From: Odiellus spinosus
Taxonomy: Eukaryota > Arthropoda > Arachnida > Opiliones > Phalangiidae
Length of the DNA stretch: 64,000 nucleotides
Direction of reading: 5' to 3'
Assembly: GCA_963920705.1 (NCBI GenBank)
Contig: OY987232.1
Location: 6,416,700-6,480,699 of the forward strand
The translations under genes were made by a program, and so were the position numbers. Position 1 is the first letter of the stretch, and every line of letters starts with the position of its first letter. This document shows, piece after piece, positions 21,295 through 29,391 of this stretch. A model generated the notes under the pieces. It did not search any database. It was not told the DNA's origin and saw nothing but the letters and a program-made list of their open reading frames with translations.

Positions 21295-22641
21295 CTAATT
21301 GGTATAATCGTAGATAACGTTCCTGTTTTTGTCAATTTCAATTAAATTTTGAAACTCAGCGTAGTATAATACGCTAACAGTCTTCGGCAAATCCTTGGCG
21401 AACTTTAATTCTAAGCGCAAATTACCATTCTTTATCAACTGAAATTGCGAAGCTGAACAACTGAGGTCAGCACTCAAATCAAATACGAAAATACAGTTCC
21501 CTCCAGGAAACTCTTCGCGTGATATAAAGTTCCCTTCGTCAATGAACCATTGGGATGTTTGAGTGAAAAGATTAGTGTACGATCTCATGTACTGATGTCC
21601 TTCGAAATTAGGGGTTAAAGGCTTGTGAGGAACGCTAGTTCCGTCGAGGTAGAGAGCGATATGATTTAAATCAAAGTGTTGGAAATTAAAGGGTGACTGG
21701 GTATAATCGCCTAGATAGGCGTTCTGTTCTACCAGAGCGAAAAGGACTCGTTTGGGTAATTGTCCCATAAAGAGATTATCTCTAACGCAGATTTTAGTTC
21801 CACTGTTTATGGAAAAAGAGTTACACTCTGTTCGAGTAATTGGATATTTCATGGTAGCTAGCTCGAGACATTTGGCGTGGGCAATTGTAATCTCGGGAGT
21901 TAATTTTACTTTTCTGATATACAGGGAAGCGAGTTCGTATTGTACCTTCCATCTAACGCCACCCGCTAAGGTTTGAATACAAAATTCGTTGGAGCTTTTA
22001 ATAAATTTAAATTTCAGGTCAATCATGTTCGGAATAAAACGTGACTGTTGACACAAGTCCGTGTGAACCGCACCGATCATATCTATAGTCCCTTGTTTGG
22101 CGAAACTTGCTCTTTTCTTGAATCCTTCATTTTCCGACGGGGTATTGAATTTTCCGGCTGTATCCTTGTAGTACATGGCGGCCGTTAGAAAACTCGTTTT
22201 CGCAGGTCCACCAAATGTCACGGTTGTTTGAAACATGGCCTTGTAGGCATAGTTCTGCGGCGATGGCGTTACCGATCTATCGCCCAAGGAAACGTGAACC
22301 TCGCTAAAAAGACTCGAATGAAACAGATTCACGGGCGCCACCACGTCCGCCGGTGTGGTGATTACTCCAGCCGCATTGAGTACTGCCGCCGCTGGAATTG
22401 TTCTCCCGTCCGCTGGGTCGACGAGTCTAACTTGAAGATGTAACAAAGTTTTGGACAAATCAATGTACGTATCGGAGTTTCCGGCCACGGCGAAGGTTAG
22501 AGTTGAATTTTCGTTAATGTTCGAGATGGGACTATACTCGACCCATTCGCCACTAACTATACTAGCGTTCGTTAGCGGTACGTTGAAAAGTTCGACTTCG
22601 GAGCTAACCGAACCTTGGGAATCGGGATGGATATGTGCCAT
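21295..22641 (-). CDS. Major capsid protein, double jelly-roll type
   Basis: A 448-residue protein, the usual size for a Polinton major capsid protein that forms pseudo-hexagonal capsomers. Typical features are the N-terminal acidic leader, TYIDLSKTLLHLQVRL, an FHSLFSEV-type segment (FHSSLFSEVHVSLGDRSV), YAYKAMFQTTVTFG, RFIPNMIDLKFKF, and the C-terminal NGNLRLELKFAKDLP. Its ATG overlaps the TAA of the preceding gene as TAATG, and the protease follows directly. The identification rests on these family-style motifs, gene order and length; structure prediction would confirm it. The frame is intact. Confidence 0.85.
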   Translation of the reverse strand: MAHIHPDSQGSVSSEVELFNVPLTNASIVSGEWVEYSPISNINENSTLTFAVAGNSDTYIDLSKTLLHLQVRLVDPADGRTIPAAAVLNAAGVITTPADVVAPVNLFHSSLFSEVHVSLGDRSVTPSPQNYAYKAMFQTTVTFGGPAKTSFLTAAMYYKDTAGKFNTPSENEGFKKRASFAKQGTIDMIGAVHTDLCQQSRFIPNMIDLKFKFIKSSNEFCIQTLAGGVRWKVQYELASLYIRKVKLTPEITIAHAKCLELATMKYPITRTECNSFSINSGTKICVRDNLFMGQLPKRVLFALVEQNAYLGDYTQSPFNFQHFDLNHIALYLDGTSVPHKPLTPNFEGHQYMRSYTNLFTQTSQWFIDEGNFISREEFPGGNCIFVFDLSADLSCSASQFQLIKNGNLRLELKFAKDLPKTVSVLYYAEFQNLIEIDKNRNVIYDYTN

Positions 22642-23126
22642 TATATTGTAGAAAATATATCGGAGGGTTTTAAGAACGGTCTTCTCTTCTTCCCGTTCGT
22701 TGCTGAACTGACTAGTCTTCGACGCTTACACTTTCTTTTATGCCCATTTCCAGTCATTCTAGCGATTTCGTCTGCGGCACTGATTACGACATCTCTCGCG
22801 GCGTCTTTTCCTCGAGATTTAGCCGCGGATTTTACGGGAATTCCGCTGGCTACGTCGGTAACGATTTTAGATCCCGTATTTAACAGTTTTTTCCCAAGAA
22901 ACATGGCTCCCTTCTTCAAAAGCGGTACGGCTCGACGGAAGGCCGAGGCGATAAAGTTTCCTAGACCGTATCCTTGTTGAACGGGAAGACCCTGGTATAC
23001 GGGTATCGAACCCTTTCCAATTTGACTTTGGAAATATTTAGCGTAGTCGACCTTAATCCCGTGCCCAATTTGATTTAAGAAGTGACGATCGTAGTCCGAC
23101 TGGGTGGAGGACGGTTTTTGCTTCAT
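22641..23126 (-). CDS. pVI/pX-like minor virion protein
   Basis: A 161-residue basic protein. The first third is polar (DYDRHFLNQIGHGIKVDYAK). A Gly-rich segment GYGLGNFIASAFRR follows, then an amphipathic region around VPLLKKGAMFLGKKLLNTG. The tail is strongly basic (GHKRKCKRRR, GKKRRPF). This layout is common to Polinton and adintovirus-like proteins compared with adenovirus pVI/pX, small virion proteins thought to interact with membrane or DNA. A TATA-like motif lies upstream at 23,184-23,191. The TAA overlaps the capsid ATG. The family assignment is by layout and gene position. Confidence 0.65.
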   Translation of the reverse strand: MKQKPSSTQSDYDRHFLNQIGHGIKVDYAKYFQSQIGKGSIPVYQGLPVQQGYGLGNFIASAFRRAVPLLKKGAMFLGKKLLNTGSKIVTDVASGIPVKSAAKSRGKDAARDVVISAADEIARMTGNGHKRKCKRRRLVSSATNGKKRRPFLKPSDIFSTI

Positions 23127-23183
23127 GATGCGTCTCGTTTAACTCTCTCGATAAGAATGGCGAGCACGTCCATACTGTCGGCT

Positions 23184-23191
23184 TATTTATA
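23184..23191 (-). promoter_or_regulatory. TATA-like box before the virion gene cluster
   Basis: TATAAATA on the minus strand, about 58 bases before the ATG at 23,126. It could drive the minor protein, capsid and protease genes together. It overlaps the last codons of the penton-like frame. Confidence 0.4.
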
Positions 23192-24024
23192 AGGGCGACC
23201 ACATTCTTCGTGGTCTAAAATGTAGAGTCGCATGAACTTTACCTCTTTCGAACTTGACGGGTACACCCATTTCACTCATAATGTTAATTTCGATAGATTG
23301 AAAGGAATTGCTGGAGACTGGGAGGTAATGAGGACGTGAAAATTCTCTGTCTACCGTATCCCCGTCATTCCCTTGAACGCTCGTTATTCGTAGAAGCGGA
23401 ACATGGGCGTCACCTACAGCCCTACTTTCAACGATATCAGAATATATGAAGAGTGAATGTAGACCCGCGTCTAAATCCACCGGAGTTGGCTATTCTCGCG
23501 TGGACGATCGTCGTAGTTTTTGTATGGTCTTTCGTAAATCCCAACATCACCGCCAACTCTCCCGGTATAGTTAACGAGTGATCCGGTTTTACGGAAACTT
23601 CCACACGTCGTAATCGCGCGATATAACTAAACGTGTATTTAACATTCGTCGTCGTCTCCGACTCAAACATATCACCCTCGACTGGCGTCTCCTTTTTCAG
23701 TATAGTCACGTTCGAGATATCATCTTCGTCGTAATTGAGTTGCTCCAATAGGTCTTCTATATTCCCGTAGTAACCCGCAGGGAGTTCTACCACTCTCGAA
23801 TGACTCGTGCTATTTATATTTTCCCCGTGGTTAGTTAAAGATATCCAGCACGACGATCTCATATTGCTCCATGTGCGGGGATAGCTGAATTCTACCAAAG
23901 CCACTTCGTACGGTCCTTGTAATTTAACCGATTCCGGTAAATGTGTTCGGAATTTACTGATCGTATTCCCGGGGAAGTAACTCATAGAACTGTCTGACGG
24001 TAGGGTGATGTAGAACGTCATCAT
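23187..24024 (-). pseudogene. Penton-like minor capsid protein with one frameshift
   Basis: The first frame (24,024-23,437) begins MMTFYITLPSDSSMSYFPGN and includes the family features FRTHLPESVKLQGPYEVALVE and the LAVMLGF segment. The second frame (23,480-23,187) resumes with DLDAGLHSLFIYSDIVESR and VGDAHVPLLRI, the usual C-terminal part of this single-jelly-roll protein that forms capsid vertices. The change of frame lies at about 23,471-23,487, next to a CCGGTGG stretch. Both halves are otherwise well conserved, so the break is recent, a sequence error, or less likely programmed. The start overlaps the end of the integrase gene by four bases (ATGA type). Confidence 0.82.
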
Positions 24025-25091
24025 GCAAGGTCAATTTCTTGCACCCAACTATCGAATGATGGCGGGTATCCTTTCCAGCGAACGAATCTCTCGATACTTC
24101 CGTCAGACTTACGTCGTTTTTTAAACACTTTTTCGATTTTAAAAGCGCTGTTACTCAGGTCCTTGCCAATTTTCTGTAGTTGCTCTCGGTAAAAAATCCC
24201 AGTAATGAGCTCTTCTTTCAAGTCGCGTATCTTATATACAGGAGGACTACGAGCTAATCTCTCGGAAATTTTGAAAAGTTCTTCCGACCATGTAGGTATG
24301 TATCCCTTATCGAAGAGATTCTTGTGTTTACTTATACGAACTACGTCACCAACATCAAAGGGGAAAGAAAGCGGAGTCGAGAAATCTACGTCACCATATA
24401 GATTTTCCCAAACACGTTTAGATGTAGCCGGCGTGACATCGACGGGTTTACACTTTATAGATCGATGATAACTATGATTATAAGCTTTCACCATATCTTT
24501 TAGAACATTGGTATATTTGAAGGTATTATTTTCCGTAAAATATCGATACATTCGAGTCTTCAAAGTCCGGTTAAATCTCTCTACTATCGTCGCCTTCAGT
24601 TCCGATTCAGGGGCGAAAAACTTTATCCCTCTACGTTTTAACTCGTTTTGTACTTCCTTGCATACAAACTCATTACCGTGATCCGATTGGATTCGTTTCG
24701 GCGAACGACCGGAATCTAAAATGCCGTTTAACGCTCCGAGAATAGTCTTTCCTTTCTTGTCCTTGATCGCAACCACGAAGGCAAACTTACTGAAGACGTC
24801 GATACAGCATAATAGATAACGGAAACCATTATTATATCTGGTAATACTCTTCAAATCAGCCAAGTCTATTTGCCACTGTTCGTCGATCCCGTAGACTATA
24901 GTTTTATTTCTAGTGAAGTGCTTCCTCGCACTCCTGTGAAGCGTATAAGTATCTTGGGTTTTCAGGAAATCGCTTATTTCTCTGATAGTAACCTTTAATC
25001 CTCGGTCTTTAGCCGCTCGGTATAGGCCGTCAACACTACCGTAAGAACCCGGATCCGAAACCTTATTATATATCTTTTTAAGTTCTTCCAT
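24021..25091 (-). CDS. Retroviral-type integrase with C-terminal chromodomain
   Basis: Inserts the element into host DNA. The start is taken at MEELKKIYNKVSDPGSYG, as in relatives; an upstream ATG at 25,133 would add 14 residues. An N-terminal helix-turn-helix-like region is followed by QIDLAD (catalytic Asp), IQSDHGNEF (Asp) and ATIVERFNRTLK (Glu). The Asp-Glu spacing is 33 residues, a little short of the usual 35. A basic SH3-like segment (DVGDVVRISK) follows, then a chromodomain ending FVRWKGYPPSFDSWVQE. All catalytic residues are present. The gene lies between the membrane peptide and the penton-like gene and overlaps the latter by four bases. Confidence 0.93.
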   Translation of the reverse strand: MEELKKIYNKVSDPGSYGSVDGLYRAAKDRGLKVTIREISDFLKTQDTYTLHRSARKHFTRNKTIVYGIDEQWQIDLADLKSITRYNNGFRYLLCCIDVFSKFAFVVAIKDKKGKTILGALNGILDSGRSPKRIQSDHGNEFVCKEVQNELKRRGIKFFAPESELKATIVERFNRTLKTRMYRYFTENNTFKYTNVLKDMVKAYNHSYHRSIKCKPVDVTPATSKRVWENLYGDVDFSTPLSFPFDVGDVVRISKHKNLFDKGYIPTWSEELFKISERLARSPPVYKIRDLKEELITGIFYREQLQKIGKDLSNSAFKIEKVFKKRRKSDGSIERFVRWKGYPPSFDSWVQEIDLA

Positions 25092-25266
25092 TGAATGAAC
25101 AGTTGTTCGAAGTACTATAATGCCAGAATACAAAATCGCTAACTTCTATAATTATTATTATAAATACAATTAAAACTGCAGTTAATAACTTGGGGGAATT
25201 TATAAATGACTCGAATAGAGACGCTAAAAGTCCTACAGAGACAGCCTCGACATTACCACTCTCCAT
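25078..25266 (-). CDS. Small single-pass membrane protein (putative)
   Basis: A 62-codon frame beginning MESGNVEAVSVG with a hydrophobic helix around LLTAVLIVFIIIIIEV and a short polar tail. It precedes the integrase on the same strand and overlaps its likely start by 14 bases, as other genes here do. Small membrane proteins occur in related elements, but no specific family is recognised. It could be chance, though Polinton gene packing favours a real gene. Confidence 0.4.
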   Translation of the reverse strand: MESGNVEAVSVGLLASLFESFINSPKLLTAVLIVFIIIIIEVSDFVFWHYSTSNNCSFNGRT

Positions 25267-25330
25267 GTCAAAGCCTAATTAATAAATGAATCGAGAAAAT
25301 ATATTCGAGTGTATTTTATTGGTATAAATA

Positions 25331-25951
25331 TTATAATGAAATCCAATTACAGAAACCGCGACCCTTCATTGGTCCGCTATCGTCGGAATAATACTCATCT
25401 TCCGTTTCATCTTTATATTCCCTCTTCTCGGGTGGGATGACGTCACGTTTGCGGATTTTTATTAGAGATCTAGGTGCGTTCACTTTATACAACAATTCGT
25501 AGAACTCTTTCGAGCCCGTAACGGCGATTTTTTTCTTTGATTTCGATACTGAATAAGCTAGGAGATCGACGATGTTCGATCCTACGACTCTACGCTTGTT
25601 GTAAATTAACTCCCCGGCGTCAGTCCATTTAATTTTCAATGATAACTCTAACCACTTGTATAAATCTAAACATTCCGAAGTCATATATGACGGCACGCCG
25701 GAAGCAATCTCCGCACTCCAATTTTGTATTTTCGGTTTTTTAACTTTTTTCTTCGATCTTTTATTAATAACCCTCGAGAGCACGTGATTATAGCGATTAA
25801 TTTTGTCCGTGTTGTTCAAATTGGGATCATCGAGAATGTCTTTAATTTTATCCGTCTTTTCCAATTCCAAAGTTTTATCCACTTTAAAGTCTTTCTCCGA
25901 ATTAAGCCTTTGGTAAGTTTCCTCGGAGATTAAAAACATTTTTTTCGCCAT
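25331..25951 (-). CDS. Conserved Polinton protein of unknown function
   Basis: A 206-residue protein beginning MAKKMFLISEETYQRL, then an acidic/basic helical segment (DPNLNNTDKINRYNHVLSR), a Lys-rich patch, a folded-looking domain (GVPSYMTSECLDLYKWLE, VGSNIVDLLAYSVSKSKKK, GSKEFYELLYKVN) and an acidic, Gly-rich tail (YYSDDSGPMKGRGFCNW). Proteins with this opening and 'DPN...YN' segment recur in arthropod Polintons, but I know of no assigned role. It ends 64 bases before the next gene down and begins three bases after the stop of the gene upstream. The frame is intact. Confidence 0.65.
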   Translation of the reverse strand: MAKKMFLISEETYQRLNSEKDFKVDKTLELEKTDKIKDILDDPNLNNTDKINRYNHVLSRVINKRSKKKVKKPKIQNWSAEIASGVPSYMTSECLDLYKWLELSLKIKWTDAGELIYNKRRVVGSNIVDLLAYSVSKSKKKIAVTGSKEFYELLYKVNAPRSLIKIRKRDVIPPEKREYKDETEDEYYSDDSGPMKGRGFCNWISL

Positions 25952-25953
25952 CT

Positions 25954-26292
25954 TTAATTGATAACTTTAGATAGGATAGCCCCTGCTATCGAACTGATTA
26001 TCGGGAGTAGTAATGGGAGAAATCCACCTTTTTGAATTAAAATTTGTCTTCTTTTAGCCGGAGTATTTTTCTTGGCCACGCGACGTATGGAGTTGCAATG
26101 CTTCTTCAGCCGCTTCTTCTCGTCATCTGTGAGAGAAACGTTACCCTGCAGTATATTTATACAACATTCAGCGATGGTTTTTATTTCTTCTTTACTCGCG
26201 TATTTAATGGCGGCGTTTCGCTGACACGCGTTACACGAACTCAGATATTTTAGAAAGTCTAAGTGCTCGTGTACTCTCCTCGGCGGAGCCAT
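25954..26292 (-). CDS. Small basic protein with hydrophobic C-terminus
   Basis: The start is taken at MAPPRRVHEHLDFLKYL; a longer in-frame version from 26,352 is less likely because it lies wholly inside the upstream gene. About 112 residues: a Cys-containing helical part (LSSCNACQRNAAIKYASKEE), a basic linker (KKNTPAKRRQ), and a Gly-plus-hydrophobic end, GGFLPLLLPIISSIAGAIL. The Lys/Arg-rich stretch before a terminal membrane-like helix is typical of small virion-associated proteins in Polintons and adintoviruses. The function is unknown. It overlaps the upstream gene by about 34 bases. Confidence 0.6.
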   Translation of the reverse strand: MAPPRRVHEHLDFLKYLSSCNACQRNAAIKYASKEEIKTIAECCINILQGNVSLTDDEKKRLKKHCNSIRRVAKKNTPAKRRQILIQKGGFLPLLLPIISSIAGAILSKVIN

Positions 26293-26738
26293 GTAGCTAA
26301 TCGGGCAGCTTTCACGAGCGTACAATTGTTTTCGTCTCGGTGAAACGTACAACTTCTAGGCGTTCCACTAATTATAGTTACTAGTCTCGGGCAACCAAGA
26401 TCTTCGGCGTTAGCGACTTCCGTCTTCAAAAACCTCGATAACACGATCGATTTTTCTAAGCCTTTGGTTATAAAGGTATCGGCTTTCTCTCGAATAATCG
26501 TAGCAATTTCTGGCTGAGTTTCGAATGGATGATCTCCTTCCTCCCAGCGTAAGTCGCAACTGTTCCTCGTCAACCATTGACACTGCCTTTTATCCTTAGA
26601 CGATAAGTCCGTGAAAGGGAATGGTGCTTTAAAAATCCAGACGTTGTATTCCCCCGTCTCCTTCACCAACAAGGTTATTTCTTTTACGATCCATTGGTCT
26701 TGGACTCTGAAGAGGTTTGCCTCAATGATTCCAGTCAT
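26259..26738 (-). CDS. Conserved Polinton protein with CxxH and Trp-Leu motif
   Basis: A 159-residue protein. It begins with a beta-rich stretch (NLFRVQDQWIVKEITLLVKE, WIFKAPFPF) and ends with a conserved-looking block: LGCPRLVTI, then CTFHRDENNCTLVKAARLATWL. Similar proteins with C..H....C..A..WL endings occur in many arthropod Polintons, but the function is not established. An exonuclease-like fold has crossed my mind, but no catalytic acidic set is clear. Its ATG overlaps the stop of the ATPase gene (26,735-26,738), so both are probably on one transcript. Confidence 0.65.
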   Translation of the reverse strand: MTGIIEANLFRVQDQWIVKEITLLVKETGEYNVWIFKAPFPFTDLSSKDKRQCQWLTRNSCDLRWEEGDHPFETQPEIATIIREKADTFITKGLEKSIVLSRFLKTEVANAEDLGCPRLVTIISGTPRSCTFHRDENNCTLVKAARLATWLRRGEYTST

Positions 26739-27370
26739 TTTGGTACAAAAATGGCGGCTTGTTCTCCTGGTAATATCCCCGTCTTTAGTCTTCTATCTTC
26801 CGGAGTAGTGGCTTTGAGGTCTACGAATAGATATCCGAAACTGATAGCTGTAGCTTGTCTGAACGCGTCCACCACGTATTTACTGTTGGTTGGAGATAAC
26901 TGCTTTGCCAAATGTAGAATCGCCGATTGATCTCGCGGTGTTTTAAAGATTATCAAATAGTGAGCGTTGAGATTCAATGTTCGAATTTCCTTTCCTGGGT
27001 AGTAGAGGTTTTGCATTAAAATTAATACTGAGGTATTTCGATGATGGGATCCTCGAATAAACAAGTTGGTAACGTCCTTATTATTAGCGATTTCGCATAA
27101 AAGATCATCTAATATAACAAAGTTTTTGACGTTTGCGTTTAAAGTGCCTACATCCAATAGACCCTCGTGAAATTCCACGCTCGGGGTATGACTCGATATG
27201 GAATTAAATAGTTTGCCCTGATATTCCGTATAACACCAAATTATACGTTCGGGTGTAGGGAAAATTCTAATTTCCTTGTGCTCAATTAATTTCGCAACAA
27301 AAACGCTTTTTCCACATCCTGTTACTCCAGCCACCAGTCCGTTAAAAGGGTGTTGCAGACTTAAATCCAT
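26735..27370 (-). CDS. FtsK/HerA (A32)-type packaging ATPase
   Basis: A 211-residue ATPase expected to pump element DNA into capsids. Walker A is GVTGCGKS (residues 15-22). Walker B is NFVILDDL with Asp88-Asp89. A later polar stretch (ILMQNLYYPGKEIRTLNLNAHYLIIFK) fits the sensor region of the A32 family. The start MDLSLQHPFNG is the usual short lead-in before Walker A. TATAAAAG upstream at 27,474-27,481 on the minus strand is a good core promoter. The protein appears complete. Confidence 0.92.
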   Translation of the reverse strand: MDLSLQHPFNGLVAGVTGCGKSVFVAKLIEHKEIRIFPTPERIIWCYTEYQGKLFNSISSHTPSVEFHEGLLDVGTLNANVKNFVILDDLLCEIANNKDVTNLFIRGSHHRNTSVLILMQNLYYPGKEIRTLNLNAHYLIIFKTPRDQSAILHLAKQLSPTNSKYVVDAFRQATAISFGYLFVDLKATTPEDRRLKTGILPGEQAAIFVPK

Positions 27371-27473
27371 ATCGATAAATGAGAGAATATTGGAGTTTCA
27401 TCGAATATATATGACACTTACCAAAGAGTGGCGATGAGTGTCGTGAATGATCTGATGTGTACGATGAAGCTAG

Positions 27474-27481
27474 CTTTTATA
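27474..27481 (-). promoter_or_regulatory. TATA box upstream of the ATPase gene
   Basis: Minus-strand TATAAAAG, 104 bases before the ATPase ATG. It is likely the promoter for the first genes of the leftward set. Confidence 0.5.
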
Positions 27482-27530
27482 CCCTGAAGATACGCGACCT
27501 TTGATACTTTGGGTTTTTCTCCCAAATACG

Positions 27531-27716
27531 TCACGGATTTTCCCGCATTGACTCTATTTGTTTAAGTTTCAGTTTCAGGATTGGTTTTAGTATAGGATCG
27601 TACACGAATTTAATACGCATTCGAAACAAACATGATTGACGAAATTCATAGTTAACCCTATCTTCATATGGTAAATCGTAAACAGTAGAGATACCAAAGC
27701 TTACAATTTTTCCCAT
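27531..27716 (-). CDS. Short frame starting inside the right TIR
   Basis: A 61-codon frame whose first 22 or so codons (MGKIVSFGISTVYDLPYEDR) lie in the TIR and are identical to the left-end twin at 14,691. The rest is unique and basic (FRMRIKFVYDPILKPILKLKLK). It ends shortly before the ATPase promoter. A conserved start in both TIRs hints at a leader peptide or shared first exon; chance is possible. Confidence 0.35.
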   Translation of the reverse strand: MGKIVSFGISTVYDLPYEDRVNYEFRQSCLFRMRIKFVYDPILKPILKLKLKQIESMRENP

Positions 27717-27920
27717 GATTAAAATATTTTCGCGCCTTAATATTTAAATTTTCAATCACTTGATATAAGAAGAGCCGAGAAAAATAGATAATGTTTACCC
27801 AAGATAAGGGAATGACCGAGAAACAAACGGTGCTTAAGAAGAAAAGTAGATAACTGAAATGACCAAGTTAACTAAGCCGTCAACCCCCAGCCTATGGGTC
27901 CCGGGTTCGAAACCCGGAAT

Positions 27921-27951
<31 letters not shown>

Positions 27952-28046
27952 AATTTTTTAAATCAAAATGGCGTACCACCGTACCACCCATGTACCACCG
28001 TACCACCGAGTACCACCTGCGCCAGAAACGGTAAATTCTATCTACT
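27651..28046. repeat. Polinton right terminal inverted repeat
   Basis: Inverted copy of 14,369-14,756, eight bases longer because of its A homopolymer (27,920-27,948). It ends GGTAAATTCTATCTACT and is followed by the ATTATT duplication at 28,047-28,052. Confidence 0.93.
27860..27948 (+). other. tRNA-like block with A and B boxes and poly-A inside the TIR
   Basis: TGACCAAGTTAACTAAG (27,860-27,876) resembles a polymerase III A box. GGTTCGAAACC (27,904-27,914) matches the B-box consensus and sits in a perfect CCGGG/CCCGG T-arm stem. A poly-A run follows directly. No acceptor stem forms, so it is not a tRNA. It looks like a tRNA-derived SINE captured in, or shared with, the TIR; the left TIR carries the same block inverted. 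Confidence 0.5.
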
Positions 28047-28164
28047 ATTATTATTAAATTGAAACTGATGTCTGAAAGATTATTTTTCAATCCTTATCCT
28101 GAAAATATGCCTAATTAAATTTGGAATATTTAAAAGTTAATAAACTAAATGTCTTTTTAAATAG

Positions 28165-29391
28165 ATATTAAAGGAGTTCCTCAGGACAATTAGTATTGAC
28201 TTAAACTCGGAGAAAAAAAGTCATTGATTACATTCAGCCGATTACTAAAAGGATCTTTCACTTGACTAAAAAGTCGAATCTTTTTAAAAAGTTAAATGAG
28301 CAGCTTTTATCCAAAAAAGAATTTGTTACTAACGAAAAATACACTGGTAAATATTTTCTTTCTTTGAAGAAAAACTATTTATAATATCATAACAATTAAT
28401 AACTGGTACTTTTTTATCCTTAGAAATGGAAGTAAGTTCCAGCATTATCTTATTACCATTGGTTTTTAAGGAAAACCCGAAACTTCTTTTTACTTTTGAT
28501 GTAAGAAAAATTTATTTCCATTCGTTTAAGGGGAGAAAGACGCAAGTTTATCTTATTTGACAAAGTAAGCTATGAGAAGTCCAAAGACATAAATACATAG
28601 TTTTCACTAAAGGGGCAAAATAAAATTCCATCCCTCCTTACCCAGCTTTCCCTTCATTGCAGGGTTGCCAGGAGCTTGTGAGCGTAGTTCAGAACGGATC
28701 AGTTCCAAAACAGAACTGCTAACCTTTCTCTGCTTCATTTTGCGCTCACAATTGGTTGGCAACTCTGGGGGAACAGAATTTACCCCTTTAGTGAAAACTA
28801 TCTATTAATTTTACCAGAACATAACCGTTGATTGTTAAAGTCCTCAATTTTATCACTACACGAGCCTCCTCGATATTATCCATTTTAAAACGAGGAAATG
28901 TTTTCGAGAAATATAAAAAGAATAATATAGAGTAGGCTCGTTTAGTGATAAAATTGAGGACTTCAACAATTAATTGGCATGTTTATGTAAAATTAACGTC
29001 TTTGGACTTCTCATAGCTTACTTTATCAAATAAAAGAAACTGGTTTCATCTCTTCTTTCTCCTTTTAAAGGGAGAATAATTGATTTATTTTTAATCCTAA
29101 ACTACTTAATCGTAGGTTCCAGACCATGAACATGTTGTGATATTCGTCGATCACTCTGACTTTCTAGATAAACCAGTCACTGTGGTTTTGGAAACAGTTC
29201 AAATTTCGTCAAGCATTATTATTAAAGGGTTTGTCACCCTTTTCATGACGTACTATGTATTTAATATAGATTATGCACCCAAGCTAGCTAAGACATTGGA
29301 ATTTATCCAAAAAGTAGTTATGCAAATAGAACCGGGGTTAAAAAAATTGAAAGTAGGCATCAAAAATGGTGTTAATAAATTATGTGCCTAA
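28165..29391 (+). pseudogene. Host gene exons right of the Polinton (continuation of 14,159-14,356)
   Basis: Three exons: 28,165-28,346, 28,424-28,500 and 29,116-29,391, with GT...AG introns and matching phases (0, 1, 0). The first reads ILKEFLRTISIDLNSEKK, then shifts by one base at a run of seven A and continues DYIQPITKRIFHLTKKS. The second reads SSSIILLPLVFKENPKLLF. The last reads HVVIFVDHSDFLDKPVTVV and LAKTLEFIQKVVMQIEPGL, then TAA and AATAAA (29,438). This fits the C-terminal part of the same SAMD3-like family as the left exon. The intron 28,501-29,115 holds nested inverted repeats. Likely a pseudogene because of the shift here and the TGA in the left exon. Confidence 0.6.
28525..29072. 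mobile_element. Nested foldback MITEs in the host gene intron
   Basis: Three concentric inverted pairs: AAAGTAAGCTATGAGAAGTC (about 28,560) with GACTTCTCATAGCTTACTTT (about 29,005); CATAGTTTTCACTAAAGGGG (about 28,598) with CCCCTTTAGTGAAAACTAT (about 28,784); and a separate hairpin at 28,837-28,974 around GTCCTCAATTTTATCACTA. They are separate insertions or arms of one complex element. None is coding. Confidence 0.65.

Larger units (their letters stand above)
14369..28046. mobile_element. Polinton/Maverick, 13.7 kb, nearly complete
   Basis: The element is bounded by ~390-bp terminal inverted repeats starting AG and ending CT, with 6-bp target duplications. It carries the full Polinton set: protein-primed polymerase B, rve-type integrase, packaging ATPase, adenain-type protease, major and minor capsid proteins, and several small conserved proteins. 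Two genes run rightward from the left end and the rest run leftward from the right end, converging near 20.5-20.8 kb. At 13.7 kb it is compact for the class (commonly 15-20 kb). High TIR similarity and mostly open frames imply a fairly recent insertion; one capsid frameshift is the only clear break. It lies in an intron of a host gene. Confidence 0.95.

Noticed and set aside
27904..27914. True tRNA gene in the Polinton TIR
   Set aside because: T-arm and boxes fit, but no acceptor stem pairs and the anticodon loop lacks the usual U33.
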